Assembly (NCBI GenBank): GCA_030741455.1
Contig: JASLVI010000036.1
Location: 1 to 11,576, forward strand
DNA: 11,576 bases
Direction: 5' to 3'
Source: Candidatus Poseidoniaceae archaeon
Lineage (GTDB): Archaea; Thermoplasmatota; Poseidoniia; Poseidoniales; Poseidoniaceae
Shown: positions 1 to 6,876 of the stretch, piece by piece
How the letters are laid out: every line of letters starts with the position of its first letter
How positions within the stretch are numbered: position 1 is the first letter of the stretch
The notes under the pieces: model-generated
What the model saw: the letters and a program-made list of their open reading frames with translations, nothing else
Told to the model about the DNA's origin: nothing
The model's database searches: none
Program-made: the position numbers and the translations under genes

Positions 1-253
1 TGTCTTCGGAACCTAATGCCCATGCTCGAACCTTATCTGCAAATTCGATGGAAGTAAAGGTGGACCCCTTTTCGTCAAGAAGAAACAACTTGCCATTCAT
101 TGCTTCCAGTTTGTTAAGATACTTTTCTAAATCCTCAGTGTGCGTATGAATGCTAACACCTGACGTCTGCAATCGTGCTTCATACATTTGAGCAAGAGAC
201 TTCAACGATGAATCTCGTATCCGGCCATGAAGATGAAGGTGGAGTCGGCCCAT
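1..253 (-). CDS. rlmH: RlmH-like 23S rRNA methyltransferase (SPOUT family), 3' part cut off
   Basis: The minus-strand frame starting with ATG at 251-253 stays open to the window edge, giving 84 codons of a protein usually near 155 residues. It begins MGRLHLHLHGRIRDSSL and contains LLDEKGSTFTSIEFADKVR at about residues 58-76, followed by a Trp in RAWALGSED. This matches the family pattern of an N-terminal strand, a 'K-x-x-x-L' helix, and an L-D-x-x-G-x-x-x-(S/T)-S-x-E-(F/L)-A segment. RlmH enzymes methylate N3 of the pseudouridine in helix 69 of large-subunit rRNA, using SAM bound in a C-terminal trefoil knot. That knot, with its glycine-rich SAM loop, lies outside the window, so activity cannot be judged. 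The frame also stays open upstream of the ATG, but the extension does not look like the family N-terminus. It diverges from the next gene across 72 bases. The family assignment comes from remembered motifs only. Confidence 0.68.
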   Translation of the reverse strand, partial: MGRLHLHLHGRIRDSSLKSLAQMYEARLQTSGVSIHTHTEDLEKYLNKLEAMNGKLFLLDEKGSTFTSIEFADKVRAWALGSED

Positions 254-298
254 ATCCTCGCTAATGAGTTGCTGTTTTTCATATTCATGCGAAAGATG

Positions 299-309
299 AA
301 AGTATAGTA
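299..309 (+). promoter_or_regulatory. Candidate TATA box for the 326-2248 gene run (leaderless)
   Basis: The sequence AAAGTATAGTA lies 17-27 bases before the ATG at 326, with a purine/A-rich stretch (GATGAAA) just upstream that could serve as BRE. This spacing puts transcription start at or a few bases before the ATG, the usual archaeal leaderless arrangement, and there is no Shine-Dalgarno sequence before the ATG. The same bases read CTACTATACTT on the minus strand, so a shared role for the divergent rlmH gene is possible but less well placed, about 46-56 bases from its ATG. Confidence 0.4.
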
Positions 310-325
310 GCCGAAAACAAACGCT

Positions 326-661
326 ATGGGTTGGTGGCCATTTGGCAAGAAGGCTTCATCAAAGAAGCGCATTGACGACCCTCTCCGAAAAGATACACGG
401 CAATGGCTTTCTGAGCTTCGTGATGTCTGTGAAATGAATTTTGATAATCCAGAAGGGGCAAGGCGAGAAATTCGGCAAATGCAAGTTCATTGGCATCAAG
501 CATTCACAGAAGGCATCCTGCCTGAATACAATCGCGAGGGATTGGAAAGTCGTGCTTATCGATTGCTTACATGCCATGATGATGAATGGATGGGTTGGCT
601 TGACAATGAAGAATTTTGGAAACCAGGATGGCGTCCTGAACAGGAACTTGACGAGGGTTGA
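326..661 (+). CDS. Small Trp-rich hypothetical protein (111 aa)
   Basis: I do not recognise this protein. It opens with MGWWPFGKKASSKKR, a short basic hydrophobic start. Then comes a charged, probably helical body (about residues 20-85) with DTRQWLSELRDVCEMNF and GARREIRQMQVHWHQAF. The tail is acidic and Trp-rich (DDEWMGWLDNEEFW, GWRPEQELDEG). Eight of 111 residues are Trp, two are Cys, and there is no membrane helix or signal peptide. It is the first gene of a run of three and its stop codon is 26 bases before the ATG of the GST-like gene, so the two are probably co-transcribed. The ATG at 326 fits a TATA-like box about 22 bases upstream. Supported as real by its position, its start and its soluble protein-like composition. 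Function unknown. Confidence 0.7.
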   Translation: MGWWPFGKKASSKKRIDDPLRKDTRQWLSELRDVCEMNFDNPEGARREIRQMQVHWHQAFTEGILPEYNREGLESRAYRLLTCHDDEWMGWLDNEEFWKPGWRPEQELDEG

Positions 662-687
662 AGAAGTTCCTCCGTGTGGATTGGTCC

Positions 688-1377
688 ATGAGCCAAGCAA
701 CCTTGCACGTCTTGCAGACCTGTCCTTTCTCGTGGAAGGTTCGAGGCTTGGTGGAACATCTTGGACTGGACGTTACTGAGGTTCAAGTCAATGCTATGCG
801 TACGAAAAAAGAACTCTCGTTTACTAACGGATGGAACAAGGTACCCGTTTTTACAGATGAGGTTGGCGAGGTTATTGTCGATTCAACGCCGATCATGGTT
901 TACATTGATGCGAAATACAACGACAGCGCACTCACCAAATCCAGTGGTGAAGAGAGGTATGATTCAATGTTGGCTCATGTCGATGAGGCTTGGAAGCGGG
1001 CCACCATACCGATCCTCTATGGGTCGCTCGGCGCTGCACTGAGTACGACACGACGCGTCTCAAAACTCGAAAAGTTTGGATTCTTATCAAGAAGGCTCTA
1101 TGCATGGGCTGGATTTCCAATTATGTGGGGAATCATTGCACGAAAGCGCGTAAAGAAAGATGGTCGGACTCCCAAGAAACTCTGGCATGATTTGTTAACT
1201 GAATACACTGAATCGTTCGATGGTAAGCCGTTCTTTGGCGGCCAGCAGCCAAATCTTGTTGATTTTGCAGCGTTTGGATATATGCGCTCTATCTCTCCAT
1301 TCAAGCAATTCAAGCACCTCGAAGACCATGAAGAGGGTATGATATGGTACAACTTGATGGTACAGCAACTGAAGTGA
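688..1377 (+). CDS. Glutathione S-transferase-like protein, prostaglandin E synthase 2 type
   Basis: The 229-residue product has a glutaredoxin-like N-terminal half: a strand, then TCPFSWKVR at residues 11-19, a cis-Pro segment NKVPVF at 50-55, and DSTPIMVYI at 65-73. A helical GST-type C-terminal half follows, with FFGGQQPNLVDFAAFGYMR at 182-200. This order and these motifs resemble the membrane-associated prostaglandin E synthase 2 / GST-like group, which binds glutathione or a similar thiol through the Cys-x-x-Cys region. Here the second Cys of the usual CPFC is Ser, leaving a monothiol Cys12. Residues 132-150 are hydrophobic (GFLSRRLYAWAGFPIMWGI), at the place of the linker/helical segment in the eukaryotic protein. 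The frame is open back to a TTG at 658 overlapping the previous stop, but the ATG at 688 places the first strand correctly. The substrate is unknown; a thiol-dependent redox or conjugation role is inferred. Confidence 0.78.
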   Translation: MSQATLHVLQTCPFSWKVRGLVEHLGLDVTEVQVNAMRTKKELSFTNGWNKVPVFTDEVGEVIVDSTPIMVYIDAKYNDSALTKSSGEERYDSMLAHVDEAWKRATIPILYGSLGAALSTTRRVSKLEKFGFLSRRLYAWAGFPIMWGIIARKRVKKDGRTPKKLWHDLLTEYTESFDGKPFFGGQQPNLVDFAAFGYMRSISPFKQFKHLEDHEEGMIWYNLMVQQLK

Positions 1378-1381
1378 TTCC

Positions 1382-2248
1382 GTGAAGAGCATTGAGACCA
1401 ATGGATTGGAATTCATTCCGATTTCACCGGGGAGTTCTTGGCTTGGAAGCGATAAGGGTGGTTGGATTTATGCAAGTCAACGACCACGATATGAAGTTCG
1501 ACTCCCCTCGTACTATATCATGAAAAAACCGCTCACACGGGGACAAGTCGCTCGATTGTTGGAAGAGGATGGAGTCCCCGATGAGGCGGATGAGCCGATG
1601 ACTGGATTGACCATTCACGAAATTAATTCACTCAAGGAAGCAATCGAATCTTCTCTCAAATCCCATAGTGAGGTTTCATCCTTAGATGTACGATTGCCTT
1701 CATTCCCAGAATGGAATCATGCCTCAAAACAGATCGAGTTAAATCCTGGTATTGTTGAAATTCTAGCAGATGCTGCTGCTACAAGCCACCGTGGCGGAAT
1801 GATGGATGGTCGCCCGCGTCCAGTCGAAACCACCGGGCCGCTGCAGCATCATCGCCTCGCAGTCGAAATGCACCCGAGAAAATCCGACTCGTTTGCAACA
1901 TCAAACATACCCGTAGACCGCCCTTTACCGAATACAGTATTCCGATTCGTTCTTTCTCCTACGCGAACTGAGCTGCCTCGTAGGGTTCCAAAAAGCGCTG
2001 ATGTTTTAGGCAATTTTAGAACGGAAATCGTTTGGACAACACTGCTTGGAATTGTACCTTCGTTCCTCATCCCTGTCATTCGTGGTTTCGGCAGCTACGC
2101 CATTGATGGGTGGGCGAATCTCTTGTTTGGAGGCCTTGTTGCCGGATTTGTAACCGGCGCAATTTGGCGACCACGAAGGCCTTCAATCTCATACGAAGAA
2201 GGTGTTCAAGATTTGGAAGATTCCCTTGCAGCGAGTGTCTCCCAATAG
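1382..2248 (+). CDS. FGE/SUMF1-fold protein with two C-terminal membrane helices
   Basis: Starts at GTG 1382, four bases after the previous stop; no in-frame ATG precedes the domain. Residues 8-192 follow the formylglycine-generating-enzyme/SUMF1 (C-type-lectin-like) pattern: LEFIPISPGSSWLGS at 9-23, RPRYEVRLPSYYIMKKPLT at 34-52, RLPSFPEWNHA at 104-114 (compare RLPTEAEWEYA in the family), a degenerate RGG segment near 137, and TVFRFVLSP at 185-193 (compare GFR-V). Two hydrophobic stretches, about 216-234 and 243-262, should be membrane helices, followed by a charged tail. The 288-residue protein has no cysteine at all, so it cannot use the catalytic Cys pair of true sulfatase-modifying enzymes, and the central region is shorter than usual. 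A binding or structural membrane-tethered role is more likely. Its last 43 bases overlap the convergent maeB gene. The domain call is fairly secure; the function is not. Confidence 0.72.
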   Translation: MKSIETNGLEFIPISPGSSWLGSDKGGWIYASQRPRYEVRLPSYYIMKKPLTRGQVARLLEEDGVPDEADEPMTGLTIHEINSLKEAIESSLKSHSEVSSLDVRLPSFPEWNHASKQIELNPGIVEILADAAATSHRGGMMDGRPRPVETTGPLQHHRLAVEMHPRKSDSFATSNIPVDRPLPNTVFRFVLSPTRTELPRRVPKSADVLGNFRTEIVWTTLLGIVPSFLIPVIRGFGSYAIDGWANLLFGGLVAGFVTGAIWRPRRPSISYEEGVQDLEDSLAASVSQ

Positions 2249-4527
2249 GAATCCTTACGCATTGAATCTGCTACACATATTGCTGTCATATTGACGATGT
2301 GTCGCACACCATCCTGGCGAGCAACCAACTGAACTGGATGTTTCATTCCTTCGAGGATTGGTCCTGTCATCTCAGCATCAGCAAGTTGTTCGAGCATCTT
2401 GTAGACGATGTTTGCAGAAGCGAGGTTTGGCAACACCAAGATGTTTGCAGGTCCAGCGAATTCCATGAAAGGATACTCTTTCTGAACATTTGGATCCAAT
2501 GCTGTATCAGCTTGCATTGGTCCATCGATGACAAGTGTTGGATCAAGAATTCGAGCCATTTCAACAGCCTCTTCAATACGATCACTTCGTTGTGCGCGTG
2601 TGCTTCCAAAGTTCGAGAATGACAACATGGCTACCTTCGGATCCACACCGAAACGGCGAGCAACCTTTGCAGTTTGAACTGCAATTTCTGCAAGCGTTCG
2701 ACTGTCTGGATAGACGTTGACCGTTGCATCTGCTAGAAACAGAACCTTGCCTTTGATGGTCACCATGTAGCAACCAATGAGGCAATGTGCATCATCGCCC
2801 GCTCCAATCGTTTCTAAAACAGGGCGAAGAACATCGCTGTAATTTCGACTTACACCACCAACGAAACCATCAGCATCACCCGCTTCCACCATTTGGCTAG
2901 CAAAATATGGGCGGCTCTTGAGCAAACGCTCAGCATCCACCTTCGTCACACCCTTGCGCTTTCTTCGCTCGAACAATGCCTCGCTGTATGCACCCTTTCG
3001 GCGTTCATCAAACCGTGGATCATAGCACTCATATTCGAAATCGAAATGCATCTCTTCCATCATTCGAGCAATTCGATCAACTGGACCCAATAAAATAGGT
3101 TTGCAAATTTTCTGTTCAACCAATTGTGCTGCAGCGCGAATCACCTTCTCATTATCGCCTTCTGGGAAAACAATCCGCTTGTTTCTCCTTCGGACTTGAT
3201 TGATGATGCTCCGCATAATCGAATAGGTCATGCCCAATCTCGCTTCTAAATCCTCTCGATAGGCTTGGAGTGAGAATTCTTCGGGGGATAGAGAAGCAAT
3301 GCCTTCTTCCACAGCTGCTTGTGCAACGGCCGAAGCTTCCCAAATCAAGACACGTCGATCGAACGGCTTTGGAATGATATATTCTGGACCATATTCCATT
3401 GTCGCACCATCATAGGCGGCTGAAATGTAGTCAGGAACTGGTTCTTTGGCAAGTGCTGCAAGCGAACGCGTCGCTGCCATCTTCATGTTTTGTGTAATGT
3501 CTCTTGCACGAACATCGAGGGCGCCACGGAAAATGTAAGGGAAACCGAGTACATTGTTCACCTGATTGGGATAATCGGATCGTCCTGTTGCGATAATGGC
3601 GTCATTTCGCACTTCAAGGATTTCTTCCGGCATAATCTCAGGCGTCGGGTTTGCCAGTGCGAATACAATCGGTTTTCCCGCCATTGCTGCAACCATGTCC
3701 TGCGTAACCAATCCTCCCTTCGAAAGACCTAGAAGTACATCTGCGCCACTCATTGCATCGATGAGTTGACCATCTTCACAATCAGCAGCAAACTTTGCTT
3801 TGTATTCATTCAATTCCCCTCTGTCCAGTCGAGACTTCGTAATGATACCTTGAGAATCAACCATCTTGATGTTTGAACGCTTGACGCCAAGTGCCACATA
3901 GTGTTCTGCACAGGCAAATGCAGAAGCACCTGCGCCTACAACAACAACCGAAATTTCATCCAGTTTCTTCTCTTGTAATTCAACAGCATTCAACAGGGCT
4001 GCGCCTGAAATGATTGCTGTTCCATGTTGATCATCGTGCATAACTGGAATGTCTGTTGCTTCAGCGATTCGACGTTCAATCTCAAAACATTCTGGAGCTT
4101 TGATATCCTCGAGGTTGATTCCTCCAAACGTCTTGGAAATATTGACGACCGTTTGGATAAATTCCTCCGGATCGGTTACGTCAATTTCAATATCAAATAC
4201 GTCGATATCAGCGAAGGTTTTGAGCAAAAGCCCCTTTCCTTCCATAACCGGCTTGCTAGCAAGTGCGCCGATGTTACCGAGACCCAAAACTGCAGTACCG
4301 TTGGAAATTACAGCGACAAGATTGCCTTTGGATGTGTACCGATAAGCATCTTCAGGACGTTCTGCAATTTCCAAACAAGGATATGCCACTCCGGGAGAAT
4401 ATGCGAGTGAGAGTTCATGAGCGGTCGAATGAGGTTTTGTTGGTACGACCTTGATTTTACCCTGAGGTGCTTCTTCGTGGTAATCGAGTGCTTCTTTACG
4501 AAGAAGTTGGTCTTTCTTATCGTCCAT
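2206..4527 (-). CDS. maeB: NADP-type malic enzyme fused to phosphotransacetylase-like domain (MaeB)
   Basis: Oxidatively decarboxylates malate to pyruvate and CO2 with reduction of NAD(P)+, supplying pyruvate and reducing power in the cytoplasm. The 773 residues match MaeB in length and order. The malic enzyme part (about 1-430) has LAYSPGVA (41-48, catalytic Tyr43), MEGKG with the likely catalytic Lys98, the metal-binding LEDIKAP (139-145) and MHDDQHGT (163-170), the dinucleotide loop VVVGAGASAFAC (195-206) and LANPTPEI (291-298). The phosphotransacetylase-like part (about 437-765) has RIVFPEGDNE (451-460), ADGFVGG (552-558), LADATVNVYPD (598-608) and LSFSNFGSTR (635-644). In studied MaeB proteins this domain is regulatory, sensing acetyl-CoA, rather than an active acetyltransferase. 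GAGGGG lies six bases before the ATG. The gene diverges from pyk and its 3' end overlaps the convergent FGE-like gene. Confidence 0.97.
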   Translation of the reverse strand: MDDKKDQLLRKEALDYHEEAPQGKIKVVPTKPHSTAHELSLAYSPGVAYPCLEIAERPEDAYRYTSKGNLVAVISNGTAVLGLGNIGALASKPVMEGKGLLLKTFADIDVFDIEIDVTDPEEFIQTVVNISKTFGGINLEDIKAPECFEIERRIAEATDIPVMHDDQHGTAIISGAALLNAVELQEKKLDEISVVVVGAGASAFACAEHYVALGVKRSNIKMVDSQGIITKSRLDRGELNEYKAKFAADCEDGQLIDAMSGADVLLGLSKGGLVTQDMVAAMAGKPIVFALANPTPEIMPEEILEVRNDAIIATGRSDYPNQVNNVLGFPYIFRGALDVRARDITQNMKMAATRSLAALAKEPVPDYISAAYDGATMEYGPEYIIPKPFDRRVLIWEASAVAQAAVEEGIASLSPEEFSLQAYREDLEARLGMTYSIMRSIINQVRRRNKRIVFPEGDNEKVIRAAAQLVEQKICKPILLGPVDRIARMMEEMHFDFEYECYDPRFDERRKGAYSEALFERRKRKGVTKVDAERLLKSRPYFASQMVEAGDADGFVGGVSRNYSDVLRPVLETIGAGDDAHCLIGCYMVTIKGKVLFLADATVNVYPDSRTLAEIAVQTAKVARRFGVDPKVAMLSFSNFGSTRAQRSDRIEEAVEMARILDPTLVIDGPMQADTALDPNVQKEYPFMEFAGPANILVLPNLASANIVYKMLEQLADAEMTGPILEGMKHPVQLVARQDGVRHIVNMTAICVADSMRKDSYWETLAARESSKS

Positions 4528-4533
4528 ATCGTT

Positions 4534-4539
4534 CCCCTC
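4534..4539 (-). promoter_or_regulatory. Ribosome binding site of maeB
   Basis: On the minus strand GAGGGG lies six bases before the ATG at 4525-4527. It supports this start and indicates that the maeB mRNA carries a leader. Confidence 0.65.
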
Positions 4540-4670
4540 AAAGCATCCTTGAATGCATCAATGGTTTGAGTCTTCGCTCTGCATAGGCGGCATTTGATGG
4601 ATTCTCAATGTCGTTTATTGGTGCCGAATGCTATGGAAGGACTATGGAATATGTCCGCACATAGGTAATC

Positions 4671-4676
4671 GAGGAG
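4671..4676 (+). promoter_or_regulatory. Ribosome binding site of pyk that fixes its start
   Basis: GAGGAG lies five bases before the ATG at 4682. The frame is open upstream to an ATG at 4628, but that start has no such site and would add an 18-residue extension (including CPHIGNRGE) unlike pyruvate kinases. The ribosome site therefore decides for 4682. Confidence 0.7.
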
Positions 4677-4681
4677 AACGT

Positions 4682-6151
4682 ATGCGCTCTCGAATTATTG
4701 CCACGATAGGGCCGGCCAGTGACCATGTTGATACGCTTGCAGACATGATGAAAGCAGGCATGAATATCGCACGACTCAATTATTCACATGGAGATTTTGA
4801 AGGAAAAGAACAGACGATTCGCAACATCCGTGAAGCAGAATCAGATACTGGAATGCACATTGGATTGCTTGCAGATCTACCTGGCCCTAAACTACGACTT
4901 GGCCGATTTGAAGGTGAAGTTGAACTGGTACGGGGAGAACTTGTCGATCTTCACTGCGGATTCGAAGAGGGAATGCCCCCTCAAAGCACAACTATTCTTG
5001 GAGAAATGGTCAAGACCTTGCCTGTCGAATGGGGGGGGTTGTCGAAAGATCTTCAGAAGGGAGATCCAGTCCTCCTTTCGGATGGTTTGATTCGACTTGA
5101 GGTCCTTTCCGCACCTGATTTTGAAAATGAGATTGTTCGTTGTCGCGTCGAAGATGGAGGGATTTTAACCAAGCGAAAAGGAATCAATGTTCCAAGAACC
5201 TTGGTCAAACTTCCAGCGGTTGGCCCGCACGATCTTGCTTGTCTTGATCATGCCCTTTCGCAAAATGTCGATTTTGTCGCAGTTTCTTACGTTCGAAGTG
5301 CTGATGATTTACTTCCTGCACGCGAACGTATTGAAGCGGCGGGCGTCCATACATGGATTGTCGCAAAAATCGAACATCCTGCTGCCCTCGAAGACTTAAC
5401 CGCCATCGTCGAATCAGCAGATATTGTCATGGTAGCGCGTGGTGATTTAGGTGTTGAAATTCCACTTGAAGAAGTACCTGCTGCTCAAGAGCGTATTGTC
5501 TCAGCGTGCCTTGAACGTGGAACGCCGGTTGTTGTCGCAACACAGATGTTGGAGAGCATGGTCAATCATGCACGACCAACTCGCGCTGAAGTCACCGATG
5601 TTGCAACGGCTATTCGTCAACACGTGAGTGCCGTGATGTTGTCTGGAGAAACCGCAAATGGCCAGCATCCTGTGAAAGCAGTTGAAACGATGGCAAGAAT
5701 CGCTGAAACGGTTGAACAATCGACAAAGGGGCTCCCCGACCCGCCTGCACTTGCAGCCTATGTCTCGACGCGAGTTATTGCTGGTGCTGCGGTCGATATT
5801 GCAAGAGAGACAAAGGCGAAACATTTGATCGTTGGAACCGAACACGGTAATGCAGCCCGCCTCATGGCTGCTCATCGTCCAAGAATCCCAATATATGCTA
5901 TGACAAATCGGATTCGGGCTGCTCGTCGAACGACGATTCTACCAGGGGTTGAGAGTCTGATTGTGGAGGAACAAACACGTGCACGATCAACCGTCTCTGA
6001 AGCTGTCAAACAACTTTACCAACAAAAGAAAATCCGACCCAACGATACGATTGTGGCCATCTCAGGTTCGCCGCTCGCAATCTCTGGTCGAACCTCTACA
6101 ATTCGACTTCTGTATGTTAATGAAAAGGGCGAATTATCGGATTTGGAATGA
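4682..6151 (+). CDS. pyk: Pyruvate kinase
   Basis: Transfers phosphate from phosphoenolpyruvate to ADP, giving pyruvate and ATP, the last step of glycolysis. The 489-residue product starts MRSRIIATIGPAS, as the family does. It has NIARLNYSHG (28-37), ADLPGPKLR (64-72), LSDGLIRLEV (132-141, B domain), RKGINVP (165-171), VAKIEHP (227-233, catalytic Lys229 and metal ligand Glu231), MVARGDLGVEIP (250-261, Asp255), VATQMLESM (285-293), PTRAEVTDVATAI (299-311) and LSGETANG (320-327). The C-terminal domain (about 355-489) holds the usual effector-binding fold. Lys70 in GPKLR occupies the position where K+-dependent enzymes have Glu, so a K+-independent enzyme is predicted. The B domain contains an eight-G run at 5031-5038. 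The last 70 bases of the gene are duplicated at 8294-8363. It converges with the 234-residue gene across only nine bases. Confidence 0.97.
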   Translation: MRSRIIATIGPASDHVDTLADMMKAGMNIARLNYSHGDFEGKEQTIRNIREAESDTGMHIGLLADLPGPKLRLGRFEGEVELVRGELVDLHCGFEEGMPPQSTTILGEMVKTLPVEWGGLSKDLQKGDPVLLSDGLIRLEVLSAPDFENEIVRCRVEDGGILTKRKGINVPRTLVKLPAVGPHDLACLDHALSQNVDFVAVSYVRSADDLLPARERIEAAGVHTWIVAKIEHPAALEDLTAIVESADIVMVARGDLGVEIPLEEVPAAQERIVSACLERGTPVVVATQMLESMVNHARPTRAEVTDVATAIRQHVSAVMLSGETANGQHPVKAVETMARIAETVEQSTKGLPDPPALAAYVSTRVIAGAAVDIARETKAKHLIVGTEHGNAARLMAAHRPRIPIYAMTNRIRAARRTTILPGVESLIVEEQTRARSTVSEAVKQLYQQKKIRPNDTIVAISGSPLAISGRTSTIRLLYVNEKGELSDLE

Positions 6152-6164
6152 AGCGTTATTCTAT
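6082..6164 (+). repeat. Direct repeat copy 1: pyk 3' end plus 13 bases
   Basis: Runs from CTCTGGTCG in the last codons of pyk through its TGA to TTCTAT. It aligns without gaps to 8294-8376 with 11 mismatches in 83 bases by eye. It covers the stop codon of the minus-strand 234-residue gene (6161-6163), and similarity to the other copy ends at about 6164. Confidence 0.88.
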
Positions 6165-6865
6165 GATTCAATCACTTCTACGGAAGCAAGAAACATCACC
6201 ACGTTGATGTCGATTGTGATTTCTTCATCGTCATCCACTCCCACGAATGGGGTGTTGCTGTTGGTGTCCAACTCCAAGGTGAGCGAAAGGATACCCTTTC
6301 CCCACTCATCATCCGTCCAACCCATGAGGGCCTGAAATTCATTGATTGAACGAACTGTTCTGTCTTCCCCATCGAATTCTGGATAAACACTGAGTCGCAG
6401 GTCGATAGGAATGCAACTGCTGTCTTGCCCGGATAAATTGTTGCTTGGATCGTCCCATTGTGCCGTCAACTCATTGCGGACAATATCGGCTGCAATTGAA
6501 TCGCATTGGTTGCCACTCAGGACTCCAGCAGTTTCCTCGCCAACAATTTGCGCTTCAATATAGCCAATCCGATAACCCTCTGGAACCGAAAAGTCAGCCA
6601 TATCGAATATCAAATCTCTGGTTTCTTCGTCCTGCAGGACCACTGTCTGCTGCATTGTATCGCTGGTCGTCTCAAAGGTCACCAACCATTCATTGTCTTC
6701 ACTGAAATTTTGGATAACATCATGTCTGTAAACAAGGGTATCGTATCCAGTGTAACTAAACACGACGACCAAAGCAAGAACGGTTGCTGCAATATATCGA
6801 TTCGCAGTTGAATTCGAATAGAGATTCGTCAGCACATCACGAACATCACCACTGTCTTTCGTCAT
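6161..6865 (-). CDS. Membrane-anchored acidic protein of unknown function (234 aa)
   Basis: I do not recognise a family. After a short N-terminal segment there is one membrane helix at about residues 24-42 (YIAATVLALVVVFSYTGYD), then a roughly 190-residue acidic, beta-strand-like domain that probably faces outward. This domain has two cysteines, Cys121 and Cys151, that could pair in a disulfide, and an acidic DDDEEITIDI stretch near the end (211-220). There is no lipobox or signal cleavage site. The gene follows the 12-helix gene by nine bases and has a GAGGTG ribosome site overlapping that gene's stop, so the two proteins are probably made together and may form a complex. The stop codon lies inside the repeat shared with the pyk-tail remnant, so the C-terminal residues may have been set by the recombination junction. 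Confidence 0.85.
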   Translation of the reverse strand: MTKDSGDVRDVLTNLYSNSTANRYIAATVLALVVVFSYTGYDTLVYRHDVIQNFSEDNEWLVTFETTSDTMQQTVVLQDEETRDLIFDMADFSVPEGYRIGYIEAQIVGEETAGVLSGNQCDSIAADIVRNELTAQWDDPSNNLSGQDSSCIPIDLRLSVYPEFDGEDRTVRSINEFQALMGWTDDEWGKGILSLTLELDTNSNTPFVGVDDDEEITIDINVVMFLASVEVIES

Positions 6866-6870
6866 TTTTT

Positions 6871-6876
6871 CACCTC
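6871..6876 (-). promoter_or_regulatory. Ribosome site coupling the two membrane-protein genes
   Basis: On the minus strand the upstream gene ends ACA-TGA and continues GGTGAAAAAATG. GAGGTG overlaps the TGA stop and stands five bases before the ATG at 6863-6865. This geometry favours translational coupling, with ribosomes ending the 12-helix protein restarting on the 234-residue protein. Confidence 0.7.

Larger units (their letters stand above)
4528..4681. promoter_or_regulatory. Divergent maeB-pyk intergenic region
   Basis: These 154 bases must hold the promoters of both maeB (minus) and pyk (plus). Both genes have ribosome sites close to their starts, so both messages should have leaders. 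CGTTTATTGG at about 4613-4622 is a weak TATA candidate for pyk, and CTATGGAATATG near 4642-4653 is another. I see no convincing TATA box for maeB and no clear inverted repeat for an operator. Confidence 0.4.

Noticed and set aside
658..687. Start of the GST-like gene at TTG 658, overlapping the previous stop.
   Set aside because: The ten extra residues precede the first strand of the fold and ATG 688 is a better start; still possible.
2299..2622. Open frames on the plus strand within maeB (also 4024-4410 and 4049-4345).
   Set aside because: They are antisense to conserved malic enzyme and phosphotransacetylase motifs and resemble no protein family.
4628..4681. Longer pyk reading from ATG 4628.
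   Set aside because: It adds 18 residues not seen in the family, and a good ribosome site stands just before ATG 4682.
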